A program made the position numbers and the translations under genes. A stretch of DNA of 63,166 bases, from positions 1 through 63,166 of IMG/VR virus record IMGVR_UViG_3300025011_000042, one strand, 5' to 3'. Position 1 is the stretch's first letter, and each line of letters starts with the position of its first letter. The notes under the pieces are model-generated. The model saw only the letters and a program-made list of their open reading frames with translations, ran no database searches and was not told the DNA's origin. The DNA is from a virus. This document shows, one piece after another, positions 41,697 to 49,664 of this stretch.

Positions 41697-43709
41697 TTGG
41701 CTGTGATAAAAGCTAAGAAAAGACCTGTAATACAGAAAGGTGCAGGGTATGTGTACGATAAGTTCACATTCATAACTAAGCACAAAGTATCGAACTTTTA
41801 TACAGTACAATCTGCAGAAGAGCTACTTCAATGCGTAAAGCCATTTGAGTTGTTCGATAGAAAGTTTATAACGTTCGACACTGAGACGCATCCACACTTT
41901 GGAAGTAGCCAAGAAGTACCTAAAGAAGTAGTGCGCCGCTGGGTTGGTAAAGGTAAGAAGGCAATTCCACAAGATTATCCGTTTTGCATATCTGTGTGTG
42001 ACGGTAAAGCTGCTTATACACTGTATGACAGTGTTGATAATAACTTCGAAGAGTTTAAGAAGCTAATGCCACTGTTCTGCGACCCGTCTATTGAAAAGAT
42101 AGCACACAACGTAAAGTTCGACATGCACATGTTTGCTAACGCTGGATTAAGGATTGTAGGTAAGCTACACGATACTATAGTTATAGGTAAGTTAGTAAAC
42201 GAGAACCGCATGTCTTTCCAATTAAAAGACATTGTAGCAAAGAAACCCGGCGGTATAGTTAAATATGAAGAAATGGTTAATCACTATAAGCAGCTTGCTA
42301 AAGTTAGTGACTACCGTAATATACCGCGTGAACTGCTTAGTGAGTACGCTAACGCAGACGTATGGAACTGCTTTGTAGTTTTCAATGATGAATTTAGTAA
42401 GTTGTTTGATTACGAACTTGATAACTTGTACGAAACAGAACTTGCTGTGACAATAGCAACATATGAAATGGAACGCTACGGTATGAAAGTAGACGTAGAA
42501 TACGAAGGTCCATTGAAGGGTGAACTACAACAACTTTCTGATTCTGCTGAGCGTGACGTGTATAAAGAAGCCGGTAAGATGTTTAACATCAACTCTGGTA
42601 AGCAACTATACAGTGTGCTAATGAACATGGGTGTTAGTAAGGAATGGATATCATTCACAGACAAAGGTAATCCTACGTTAGACAAAGCTGCACTTGAACG
42701 CTTGGCTGATATACACGAAGTATCTATTGTAAAGAAGATATTAGAATTTAGAAAGTATGAGAAGCTACTAGGCACATACGCTAACGGTATCTATGGGCAG
42801 CGTGACGCAGAAGATGCTGTACACGGTTCTATAAATCAGACAGAAGCTACAACTGGCCGTATGTCTATTACTAAACCGGCGTTACAAACGCTTCCTAAGA
42901 AAGATAAACGTATACGTAGCGCTTTTATTCCAGATGATGACTTCATTCTATACTTCATGGACCTCGACCAAGTGGAATATCGCCTATTTGCACACTATGC
43001 TAAGGCAGAAGGTTTATTAGAAGCTATTAGGAATGGCTACGACGTACACACTGCTACAGCGGCTATTATCTACAATAAACCTATTGATCAGGTAACTGAA
43101 GAAGAACGTGAAAAAGCAAAGCGCATAAACTTTGCAAAGATTTATGGGCAAGGAATAGATGCTACAGCGGCGTTATTAAAAATGACACTTACAGAGTCAG
43201 CGCTGTTCAATGCTACGTACTTTGCGGCTATACCTGAAGCAAAGCCATTTATTAACACGGTGCATCATGTAATTAAGTTACGTGGCTACATTAAGAACTT
43301 CTACGGTAGACGCAGACGTTTAACTACAAATGAAGGCTACAAAGCGCCTAATGCGCTTATTCAAGGATGCGCCGCAGATTACATTAAGAACAAACTTGTA
43401 GGTATACTGAAGTACTTAAGGTACAATAATCTTAAGACATATCTTGCAAACATAGTTCATGATGAATTAGTTATAGCGTTTCATAAGGATGAACTAGCAC
43501 ATGTACCTGTACTCCGTAGGTTACTTTCGGAATTTAAAGCATTCCGATGCCCAATAACCGCTGGAGTTGATAAAGGTGCACCATCCTGGGGACATAAAGT
43601 TGCACAGAGTGACGTTGGCTTTGAAGAACCCGCTGATTTAAACTACTTAAACTACAATGTATTTGACGGTTCTGTATTCGATATTAATAAGGAGGAGGAC
43701 ATGCAATGA
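41697..43709 (+). CDS. DNA polymerase I family (family A)
   Basis: This 670-aa protein starts at a TTG. An N-terminal 3'-5' exonuclease has FITFDTETHP (about 57-66). The polymerase domain follows with motif A FMDLDQVEYRLF (about 420-431), motif B KRINFAKIYGQG (about 474-485) and motif C IVHDELVIAF (about 585-594), plus KNFYGRRRRLTTNEG. No 5' nuclease domain is present. It is the phage replicative polymerase, working with the primase-helicase. It ends TGA overlapping the dUTPase ATG. Confidence 0.95.
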   Translation: MAVIKAKKRPVIQKGAGYVYDKFTFITKHKVSNFYTVQSAEELLQCVKPFELFDRKFITFDTETHPHFGSSQEVPKEVVRRWVGKGKKAIPQDYPFCISVCDGKAAYTLYDSVDNNFEEFKKLMPLFCDPSIEKIAHNVKFDMHMFANAGLRIVGKLHDTIVIGKLVNENRMSFQLKDIVAKKPGGIVKYEEMVNHYKQLAKVSDYRNIPRELLSEYANADVWNCFVVFNDEFSKLFDYELDNLYETELAVTIATYEMERYGMKVDVEYEGPLKGELQQLSDSAERDVYKEAGKMFNINSGKQLYSVLMNMGVSKEWISFTDKGNPTLDKAALERLADIHEVSIVKKILEFRKYEKLLGTYANGIYGQRDAEDAVHGSINQTEATTGRMSITKPALQTLPKKDKRIRSAFIPDDDFILYFMDLDQVEYRLFAHYAKAEGLLEAIRNGYDVHTATAAIIYNKPIDQVTEEEREKAKRINFAKIYGQGIDATAALLKMTLTESALFNATYFAAIPEAKPFINTVHHVIKLRGYIKNFYGRRRRLTTNEGYKAPNALIQGCAADYIKNKLVGILKYLRYNNLKTYLANIVHDELVIAFHKDELAHVPVLRRLLSEFKAFRCPITAGVDKGAPSWGHKVAQSDVGFEEPADLNYLNYNVFDGSVFDINKEEDMQ

Positions 43710-44503
43710 CTGATAAGAAGCATATGAAACATTTACTTGATGGTTTCAATCCTACAGTCCCTTTTAACGCTTTAGCAGATATATTTGAAAAACAAAAGAA
43801 GTTTGCGTCAAAGTGGACAAATTTTGATAATAGAGAAGATATAAACTATTATCGTAAATGGGTTGATGATTATAGCTGGTGCATAGTTGATGAAATATCT
43901 GAAGTTATTAATTGGTTGCCATGGAAACATTGGAAGGACTATACCGGTTGCGTTATTGATATTAGAGAGGTACGTTTCGAGCTTATTGACATATTACACT
44001 TTGTAGTTAACATTTGTTTACTTTCTGATGTTACACAAGAGGACTTACAGGAACATTGTTCAGCTAAAGGCTCAGACATTAAGTCACTGATGCGCTCAGT
44101 TAAAGCAACGTTTATTCAAACTACTGGCGAAGATTTGCCATTGGACGATGAACAATATTTATGCTCGTTTACTAAAGAGTACCTCGGTAAAATTAACAGA
44201 ATTATATCTACAATGCATCTTAAACACGAAACACATACTGTGCAAGAAGCTAGTAATAAGCTTGTATGGCGTAAAAGTATTGAATCAAAAAAGGACTCTA
44301 CTGATGCAGTGACGCGTTTTAGAACTAACGTTGTTAAACCAGGAATTATGAACGTATTCACTAACCTATTAGTATTGTTTCAACTGTGGAGTATGACTGC
44401 AAATGATGTATGGGTGTACTACGCCGCAAAGAACAAAGAGAATTATGACAGGCAGGAACGTGGTTACAAAGAGGTGCTTGTAGAGTTAGAATTAAACGTG
44501 TAA
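43706..44503 (+). CDS. Dimeric dUTPase (MazG-like fold)
   Basis: This 265-aa protein has the metal-binding helix pattern of dimeric dUTPases: WCIVDEISEVINWLPWKHWK (about 53-72) with E57/E61-type acids, and RFELIDILHFVVNIC (about 91-105) with a second E/D pair. It hydrolyses dUTP to dUMP, protecting DNA and feeding ThyX. The C-terminal ~120 residues are a second helical part. It overlaps the polymerase stop by four bases. Confidence 0.8.
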   Translation: MTDKKHMKHLLDGFNPTVPFNALADIFEKQKKFASKWTNFDNREDINYYRKWVDDYSWCIVDEISEVINWLPWKHWKDYTGCVIDIREVRFELIDILHFVVNICLLSDVTQEDLQEHCSAKGSDIKSLMRSVKATFIQTTGEDLPLDDEQYLCSFTKEYLGKINRIISTMHLKHETHTVQEASNKLVWRKSIESKKDSTDAVTRFRTNVVKPGIMNVFTNLLVLFQLWSMTANDVWVYYAAKNKENYDRQERGYKEVLVELELNV

Positions 44504-44510
44504 ATAACAC

Positions 44511-44542
44511 TGCGTTCAGTACGTATTAAAGTACTGAACGCA
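44511..44542 (+). terminator. Terminator after the polymerase-dUTPase pair
   Basis: TGCGTTCAGTAC (44511-44522) pairs perfectly with GTACTGAACGCA (44531-44542). The tail is weak in T, so it may attenuate rather than fully stop transcription. Confidence 0.6.
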
Positions 44543-44572
44543 CAGTAAAATAAACTACTTGGAGGTTATTGT

Positions 44573-44956
44573 ATGACAGTAGAAAAACCAATAGAAAGAC
44601 CTGTAGTTATTGAAGGCTCGTTAATGAGGCGCTTATGGGATAATCATAAAATTATCGGTGAAATTAAGCGCTCTGATGCAATGAAGATTTGTGTAAGTAT
44701 TGTAACAAGGGATGGTATTAAGTACATCAACGTGAGAGACTTCTACAAAAAGAAGTCAGCAGATGAATGGAAACCATCTACAAATGGTATAGTTATACCT
44801 ATTTTAATTCCTGTTAACAAAGGTACAGAGCGTATAGAAGTATACAAGCTACTTTCAGAAATGCTCGCAAAAGCCGCTGATGAACTTGTTGACTTTCCTT
44901 TAGCAGATGCAGATAATGCAGTGTATACGCCTGTTACGCGCAGAAATCCGCGCTAA
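44573..44956 (+). CDS. PC4-like single-stranded DNA-binding protein
   Basis: This 127-aa protein carries the transcription coactivator p15 (PC4) pattern: MKICVSIVTRDGIKYINVRDFY (about 42-63), then WKPSTNGIVIPILIP. Phage PC4-like proteins bind single-stranded DNA during replication and recombination. The C-terminal helix (KLLSEMLAKAADEL) suggests dimerisation. It lies between replication genes. Confidence 0.75.
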   Translation: MTVEKPIERPVVIEGSLMRRLWDNHKIIGEIKRSDAMKICVSIVTRDGIKYINVRDFYKKKSADEWKPSTNGIVIPILIPVNKGTERIEVYKLLSEMLAKAADELVDFPLADADNAVYTPVTRRNPR

Positions 44957-44982
44957 ACTTAAACATGACGGAGGTTTTTAAC

Positions 44983-45996
44983 ATGAGCGATGTATTAAAA
45001 ATAAGCGAACTTGAAATAGGCACTACATGCCAAATACCACTTGTAGTTACATCTGCGACACCTAGTCTTACGAAGGCTAAGAAAAAGTACTTATCGTTAA
45101 AGTTCTTTGATGGTACAGATGCCATAGCAGGTAACTACTGGGACTGGAACGGTTTAGTAGTACCCGAGAAGAATACAATTGTAGATGTACGTGCTACAGT
45201 AGGTGCGTGGCAAGGCAACAAACAACTTAATATAAACGGTATGTCCCTCAACAAAGAAATGAAGTTAAGCGACTTCGCTCCGCAGTCAGGTCTTGACATC
45301 AGCGCTGTTTACAGAGAAGCTTACGTGCTCGCTACTGACATATGCGATGATGACCTACGTGGCTTAACACTATTCTTACTTGAACACTTCCGTGATGATT
45401 GGTTAGAAGCTCCAGCAGCAAGGTCTATACATCATGCTTACGTAGGTGGCTTACTAGTCCATTCATTAAGTGTAGCTAAAATTGCCAAAGCAATAGCTTT
45501 AACTAAACCTACAATTAATGTAGACTTATGTGTTGCTGGAGGGCTGCTACACGATATAGGTAAGATGCAAGCGTATAAGCTTGACGGTGTTGTTATAGAG
45601 ATGACTGATGAAGGAATGCTTTATGACCATCTGTTCATCGGCGCAGAGATGATTGGACACTACGCATATTCCGCTATTCCAGCTGACAGTGGTACGACAC
45701 TACAAAAGATTGAACTTCTCAGACACATGCTACTGTCGCATCATGGCGCACTTGAGCACGGCGCCGTTGTGCCACCGCAGTGTATTGAAGCTCATATTGT
45801 ATTCCATGCGGACATGCTTGATGCTATAAGTGAGACAGTATCTACAAGTAGTCGTAAAGTTTCAAGTGATTCTAAATGGACTGAAAAGATTTGGTCATTG
45901 TCAAACCGTCCTAACTTGACCATACAATATGTGCATAAAGTTATGGCAGCTAGTACAAACAACATAAACACCGCCGTGCACAACGCTGTGGAGTAG
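44983..45996 (+). CDS. YhaM-like OB-fold/HD-domain 3'-5' exoribonuclease
   Basis: This 337-aa protein begins with an OB-fold (about 1-95) and then an HD domain with HHAYVGGLLVHSLSVAKI (about 147-164), GGLLHDIGKM (about 186-195) and LLSHHGALEHGAV. This is the architecture of YhaM, a 3'-5' exonuclease acting on RNA and single-stranded DNA. ATG 44983 follows GGAGG; an ATG at 44965 precedes that site. The phage could use it for mRNA turnover or host RNA degradation. Confidence 0.85.
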   Translation: MSDVLKISELEIGTTCQIPLVVTSATPSLTKAKKKYLSLKFFDGTDAIAGNYWDWNGLVVPEKNTIVDVRATVGAWQGNKQLNINGMSLNKEMKLSDFAPQSGLDISAVYREAYVLATDICDDDLRGLTLFLLEHFRDDWLEAPAARSIHHAYVGGLLVHSLSVAKIAKAIALTKPTINVDLCVAGGLLHDIGKMQAYKLDGVVIEMTDEGMLYDHLFIGAEMIGHYAYSAIPADSGTTLQKIELLRHMLLSHHGALEHGAVVPPQCIEAHIVFHADMLDAISETVSTSSRKVSSDSKWTEKIWSLSNRPNLTIQYVHKVMAASTNNINTAVHNAVE

Positions 45997-46041
45997 CTGC
46001 ACAAATTTTTAATAACAGTACTATTCTGTAGTCTTTCGTGT

Positions 46042-46047
46042 TATAAT
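46042..46047 (+). promoter_or_regulatory. Promoter -10 for the small-gene region
   Basis: GTTATAATATTA resembles the early promoter at 24305. A clear -35 box is absent. The start of transcription would lie about 35 bases before the strong hairpin at 46088. Confidence 0.5.
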
Positions 46048-46087
46048 ATTAAAGATAGGGATTTTATACGTCTCATATCAAGCTCAT

Positions 46088-46116
46088 CCGCCCAGCAGTA
46101 TTTGACTGCTGGGCGG
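46088..46116 (+). terminator. Perfect GC-rich hairpin in a leader
   Basis: CCGCCCAGCAGT (46088-46099) pairs perfectly with ACTGCTGGGCGG (46105-46116) around ATTTG. There is no T-run after it, so a regulatory or stabilising leader structure is as likely as a terminator. Confidence 0.55.
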
Positions 46117-46188
46117 CTAAAAGGATGTACGTCGTGAGCCTTAATACTATTAACTAACATAGACAACAGCATAAAGGAGGATGTAACA

Positions 46189-46401
46189 TTGGTACTAGCA
46201 CAAATGTTCGAAAGCAATGAGCACGCACTTGAAACAGGCATGCGTAGATGCGGTACGTGTAAAGAAGTTAAACCTGTAAGTGAGTTTTATAAAGACGGTA
46301 AAGATGGTCACGGTAATACACGTTGGCGCCGGGATTGCAAAGATTGTTATAAAGTAACTAGGATGCATGATGAAAAACTAAAGAAGTTAAAAAATATATA
46401 A
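46189..46401 (+). CDS. Treble-clef zinc-finger protein
   Basis: This 70-aa protein starts at a TTG behind AAAGGAGG. It has MRRCGTCKEVKPVSEFYKDG and CKDCYK, the CxxC...KP..F...CxxC finger shared with the N-termini of the HNH protein at 1267 and the proteins at 47423, 55490 and 56023. It is probably a nucleic-acid or protein adaptor. First gene of the accessory block. Confidence 0.65.
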   Translation: MVLAQMFESNEHALETGMRRCGTCKEVKPVSEFYKDGKDGHGNTRWRRDCKDCYKVTRMHDEKLKKLKNI

Positions 46402-46425
46402 CGGCAGTATAAGGGAGGAAGTACA

Positions 46426-46656
46426 ATGGAACGCAATAGTATACAAATGCACGGTGCATCTAGAAAATTACTTGTACGTGGTACGGATGGCACCGTACGT
46501 ACGCAATATGCGAGGTGTTGCTTTACGTGCGCATCATTAGATGACGAATGCAACGCTTACTGTGAAAATATAAGACGTGCAGGTAAAGAAGACAATTGTA
46601 TTGGTTGTTTGTCTAGACCATGCGAATCTTATAAACCAGACTCTCAGACATGTTAG
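46426..46656 (+). CDS. Cys-rich small protein
   Basis: This 76-aa protein has eight or nine cysteines (CCFTCASLDDECNAYC; CIGCLSRPCESY), consistent with a zinc-binding fold. It has a strong GGGAGG site. No family recognised. Confidence 0.6.
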   Translation: MERNSIQMHGASRKLLVRGTDGTVRTQYARCCFTCASLDDECNAYCENIRRAGKEDNCIGCLSRPCESYKPDSQTC

Positions 46657-46666
46657 AAGGTGCATT

Positions 46667-47026
46667 ATGACGCAGCAGTTTCGTAAAACATACTTCACAA
46701 TTGATGAAGAGGGTCACTTATTTGAAGGTTACACAACAGATAAAACATGGAATGGCTGGGAGTGTCCTTTCTTTACATTAGAAGTTGGTATGCAACTTGT
46801 AGAGCACTTTAACAGTGATAAGTACCCTGCGTACTATGATGCTAATAAAGACACATTTGTGTTCTGTATGACTGAGGATGATAATCCTGATGAATATTCT
46901 AAGTATAGTAGCAAAGAAGTTGAAATAGAAAGTGTAAAACTTAAGTTATACCCAATCGGCGCGTTTTCATGGATATGGGACGAAGCAACGCCTGAGGAAC
47001 TACAAGAGTTAACGGAGGTACAGTAA
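46667..47026 (+). CDS. Unknown alpha-beta protein
   Basis: This 119-aa acidic protein starts at ATG 46667 behind GAAGGTG. It opens RKTYFTIDEEGHLFEGYTT and has a GWECPFFTLEVGMQLVEHF segment. Its stop overlaps the next ATG (TAATG). Function unknown. Confidence 0.6.
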   Translation: MTQQFRKTYFTIDEEGHLFEGYTTDKTWNGWECPFFTLEVGMQLVEHFNSDKYPAYYDANKDTFVFCMTEDDNPDEYSKYSSKEVEIESVKLKLYPIGAFSWIWDEATPEELQELTEVQ

Positions 47027-47346
47027 TGCATAAAAACTTGGAAACGTTGTGTGAAGCAATTATTGAACAAGCTACATGTTTGCAAACAAACGCAGCGGCA
47101 ATTAAGAATATTGAAGAACTTAAAGAGTACGCAGCACATAGTGAGGGCATAGCAGCTGGTTTAATGCTAGCAGTAAAATGGACCTCAATGGTTTTAAAAA
47201 GTAAACAAACTACACAAGTAAGCTACGAACACGCTATTAAAAGTAAGTGTCCTACTTGTAAATTACTCGGTACTGAAGAGTGTATAACTCAAAATAGCGG
47301 TGTATTTGATCCAGTTGGATGTAAGATTACTTCCTCTGACGCATAA
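47026..47346 (+). CDS. Unknown helical protein
   Basis: This 106-aa protein is coupled to the preceding gene. The N-terminal half is helical (TLCEAIIEQATCLQTNAAAIKNIEELKEYAAHSEG). A C-terminal CPTCKLLGTEEC may bind zinc. Function unknown. Confidence 0.6.
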   Translation: MHKNLETLCEAIIEQATCLQTNAAAIKNIEELKEYAAHSEGIAAGLMLAVKWTSMVLKSKQTTQVSYEHAIKSKCPTCKLLGTEECITQNSGVFDPVGCKITSSDA

Positions 47347-47422
47347 ACAACTTTGTAGGTTCTGCCAATGATTATGGAATCTACACACGTTAGTTATAAA
47401 TTTGTAAGGAGTGAAATTTTAA

Positions 47423-48013
47423 GTGGCACAGCAACTAAGTAAATTATGTAGACAATGCGGCGAAGTAAAACCTACTCCTAGTTTTCGTCAGTACTACACA
47501 GGTCGCAAAGGTACTTACAAAATGTGTAAAGCTTGCGAAAGCATTAACTATCGTGTTAAGTACTTGAGTGGTTTAGACACAATGTCAGATAAACAGCAAA
47601 CAGAACTTAATACTATATACAAACTTTGGGAACTACAGCGTTCGCTAGGTTTAGAACCACCTGACTGGAATTTACACGATAAAGATGCTGCGAAAGACCT
47701 AGATGAACAGCTTAGAAAAATGAATAGTAAGTTTGTAAAGTTACCTACAGATGTTATGCTAGCTCTTAGTTTAGAAAGCTCGTATGTAACAGCGCCACGC
47801 GCTAGGTTATATCATTGGGCAACGTGTGAGCTAGACAGCAACACAGAGCCGCAGTACTACACGGAAACAGTGTATGAATCACTTAAAGAATCATTCAGGC
47901 CACAGGTAGGTATGAACTCAACTACATTCTTACCGATTCATGATGAAACATATAAACCTGTGCTTGAATACATTCTGGATAGGTTCTACAAATTTGAGGA
48001 TGAAAGAGCTTAA
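47423..48013 (+). CDS. Zinc-finger protein with helical domain
   Basis: This 196-aa protein starts at a GTG behind AAGGAG. The N-terminus KLCRQCGEVKPTPSFRQYY...CKACESINYR is the same treble-clef finger as in several other genes here. The rest is helical with an acidic linker. Possibly a DNA-binding factor. Confidence 0.65.
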   Translation: MAQQLSKLCRQCGEVKPTPSFRQYYTGRKGTYKMCKACESINYRVKYLSGLDTMSDKQQTELNTIYKLWELQRSLGLEPPDWNLHDKDAAKDLDEQLRKMNSKFVKLPTDVMLALSLESSYVTAPRARLYHWATCELDSNTEPQYYTETVYESLKESFRPQVGMNSTTFLPIHDETYKPVLEYILDRFYKFEDERA

Positions 48014-48035
48014 TTAAATAAAAGGAGGAACTACA

Positions 48036-48377
48036 ATGCCTACTGTTAAAATTAATGGCCTAAGTCTTGAAGATGACAATAACATAACGTTAAGAAACGG
48101 TGACTTAATTGTTGTCGGTTCGGTGCCGTACATTGTGTCATCGTACGTAAAAGATAAAGATTATGTGCAGGGTAGTGAAGATAATCACACTAAGTATTGC
48201 TCATTTGTAAGTCTTAGAACTGGTCAGAAAGCATTTTCTGAACCTTGCACACGTAGAAATACTAGCTTAAAGCGCATTATGAACCATTTACATTGTGCGC
48301 ATTCGAATGCTACTGTAATGGACTTACGTATAGTACCTAATGATAAGTACGAAATAGCTATAACTATTAACAGTTAG
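48036..48377 (+). CDS. Unknown small protein
   Basis: This 113-aa protein is behind AAAGGAGG. It is beta-rich (NGDLIVVGSVPYIVSSY), perhaps an SH3-like barrel. It is followed by the structured leader at 48395-48546. Confidence 0.6.
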   Translation: MPTVKINGLSLEDDNNITLRNGDLIVVGSVPYIVSSYVKDKDYVQGSEDNHTKYCSFVSLRTGQKAFSEPCTRRNTSLKRIMNHLHCAHSNATVMDLRIVPNDKYEIAITINS

Positions 48378-48394
48378 TACTTAGACCGTTTCAC

Positions 48395-48546
48395 GCCTCA
48401 CTGTAGGGATGGTAAATACTAAATTGAATGGAGGTGCGCCTCCTGTAAAATAACACCGGTGAGGCATTATATAACTGCTGTGCTTCCTACACAGCAGCCC
48501 TTCTTCGAGAGCACTGTAGTGCTCTGGACGAAGGGAGGTGCGTAAC
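48395..48546 (+). ncRNA. Multi-stem leader RNA covering a ribosome binding site
   Basis: GCCTCAC (48395-48401) pairs with GTGAGGC (48459-48465) and encloses the hairpin GGAGGTGCGCCTCC (48430-48443). CTGCTGTG (48475-48482) pairs with CACAGCAG (48490-48497). CCCTTC (48498-48503) pairs with GAAGGG (48530-48535) around a second stem (48508-48514 with 48519-48525). The last 3' arm overlaps GGGAGG, the binding site of the next gene. The leader looks like a regulatory RNA; the ligand or trigger is unknown. Confidence 0.6.
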
Positions 48547-48720
48547 ATAAAAAGATTTACTTGCATAGAATGTGGTAACACATTTGATGAAAAATATATG
48601 AAAATTACTGAGTTTGGTTCAGGTGCAGTGTTATCAAAAGTAGAATTAGTAACATGTAATGTGTGTGATTCTACCGTTATCAGGGATGAAGAAACTGGTA
48701 AAGTTCAAAAACTATTTTAA
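48547..48720 (+). CDS. Zinc-ribbon protein with probable ATA start
   Basis: This 57-aa protein begins KRFTCIECGNTFDEKY and has a second pair (CNVCDS), a classic C4 zinc ribbon. The binding site GGGAGG (48533-48538) is eight bases before ATA 48547, while in-frame GTG 48538 overlaps it. The start is thus probably ATA, or a mutated ATG. Its binding site is inside a hairpin, so expression is likely regulated at translation. Confidence 0.6.
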   Translation: MKRFTCIECGNTFDEKYMKITEFGSGAVLSKVELVTCNVCDSTVIRDEETGKVQKLF

Positions 48721-48739
48721 ATAAGTGGGGTTGGCCGTT

Positions 48740-49096
48740 GTGTTAAACAATAGTACGTCTAGAAAGAATTGTAGTTATATTTTAAGGCAATCTTGTATAT
48801 TCAAAAATTCTGACGAAAATAAAAATCCTTGTTATACTTGCTCTTCAGGCAGCAAGTATAAAGAAAATTTGTCAATAAATTCTGCAGGGTATAACTACAT
48901 GCAAGTAACAATACGTATAATTGAAGAAGTAGAACCATTAGGCGTTGTTAACGTATTCACTTGTGACACACGTAATATAGAGCCTATGGCACATACCTAT
49001 ACAACTACATTAACTCGTAAACCGTGGGGATGTATATGTGGCATGTCGAAGTTTAGCAATACTATATTCTTTATGTTACCGAGGGAGTGTGAATAG
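48740..49096 (+). CDS. Cys-containing unknown protein
   Basis: This protein of about 118 aa starts at a GTG with GGGG some 10 bases upstream; the start is uncertain. It has CIFKNSDENKNPCYTCSSG and a beta-rich middle (YMQVTIRIIEEVEPLGVVNVFTC). Function unknown. Confidence 0.5.
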   Translation: MLNNSTSRKNCSYILRQSCIFKNSDENKNPCYTCSSGSKYKENLSINSAGYNYMQVTIRIIEEVEPLGVVNVFTCDTRNIEPMAHTYTTTLTRKPWGCICGMSKFSNTIFFMLPRECE

Positions 49097-49097
49097 C

Positions 49098-49418
49098 GTG
49101 TACAATAATGATCAGTCAAAAACATTACCAAATAGTCCTATGTGTATGACCAAGGATAACGCTGAAAAGTTTTTATTAGCACTGGAAGATGGTAGAGAGA
49201 TACTATCTGTGTTAGAAGTTGAAGCTAACATACTAGAACGTAATCAACTAATACGTGGCTATCATTGCACAGTAGGTATTGTATTCGAGTTTACTAACGG
49301 TCTATCCGCTTTCGTTGAATCATGTAGAACATTCAGTCGTGTTTGTGGTCCATACATTACGCCAAAGCTTGAAAGAATGTTTAAGTATGCAGAGAAAGAA
49401 TGGGGTATTGACAAATGA
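49098..49418 (+). CDS. Unknown protein
   Basis: This 106-aa protein starts at a GTG behind GAGGGAG. A long helix (AEKFLLALEDGREILSVLEVEANILERNQL) is followed by strands. It ends TGA in ATGA overlap with the next gene. Confidence 0.55.
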   Translation: MYNNDQSKTLPNSPMCMTKDNAEKFLLALEDGREILSVLEVEANILERNQLIRGYHCTVGIVFEFTNGLSAFVESCRTFSRVCGPYITPKLERMFKYAEKEWGIDK

Positions 49419-49648
49419 GACGCAGCGGTGATATAACAACTGCTTATGTAGATAGTCTACCTAAATGTGACTTTTGTAACGAGCCTGCTGCTTATGACGC
49501 TGTTACAAAACTAGGCTGTTGGGCTAATATGTGTGAAGAACACTTTGACCAATACGGAGTAAGTTTAGGTACAGGTAAAGGGCAGCGGCTTTTAAAGAAG
49601 CAAGGGCGCATAAGTGTATGTATAAGTAAGCTACAAGTAATATGTTAA
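49415..49648 (+). CDS. Small zinc-binding protein
   Basis: This 77-aa protein overlaps the preceding stop. CDFCNEPAAYDAVTKLG followed by CEEHFDQYG is a C-C-C-H finger of the HNH-less treble-clef type. Function unknown. Confidence 0.6.
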   Translation: MRRSGDITTAYVDSLPKCDFCNEPAAYDAVTKLGCWANMCEEHFDQYGVSLGTGKGQRLLKKQGRISVCISKLQVIC

Positions 49649-49664
49649 TTTGGAGGATGCCTAT

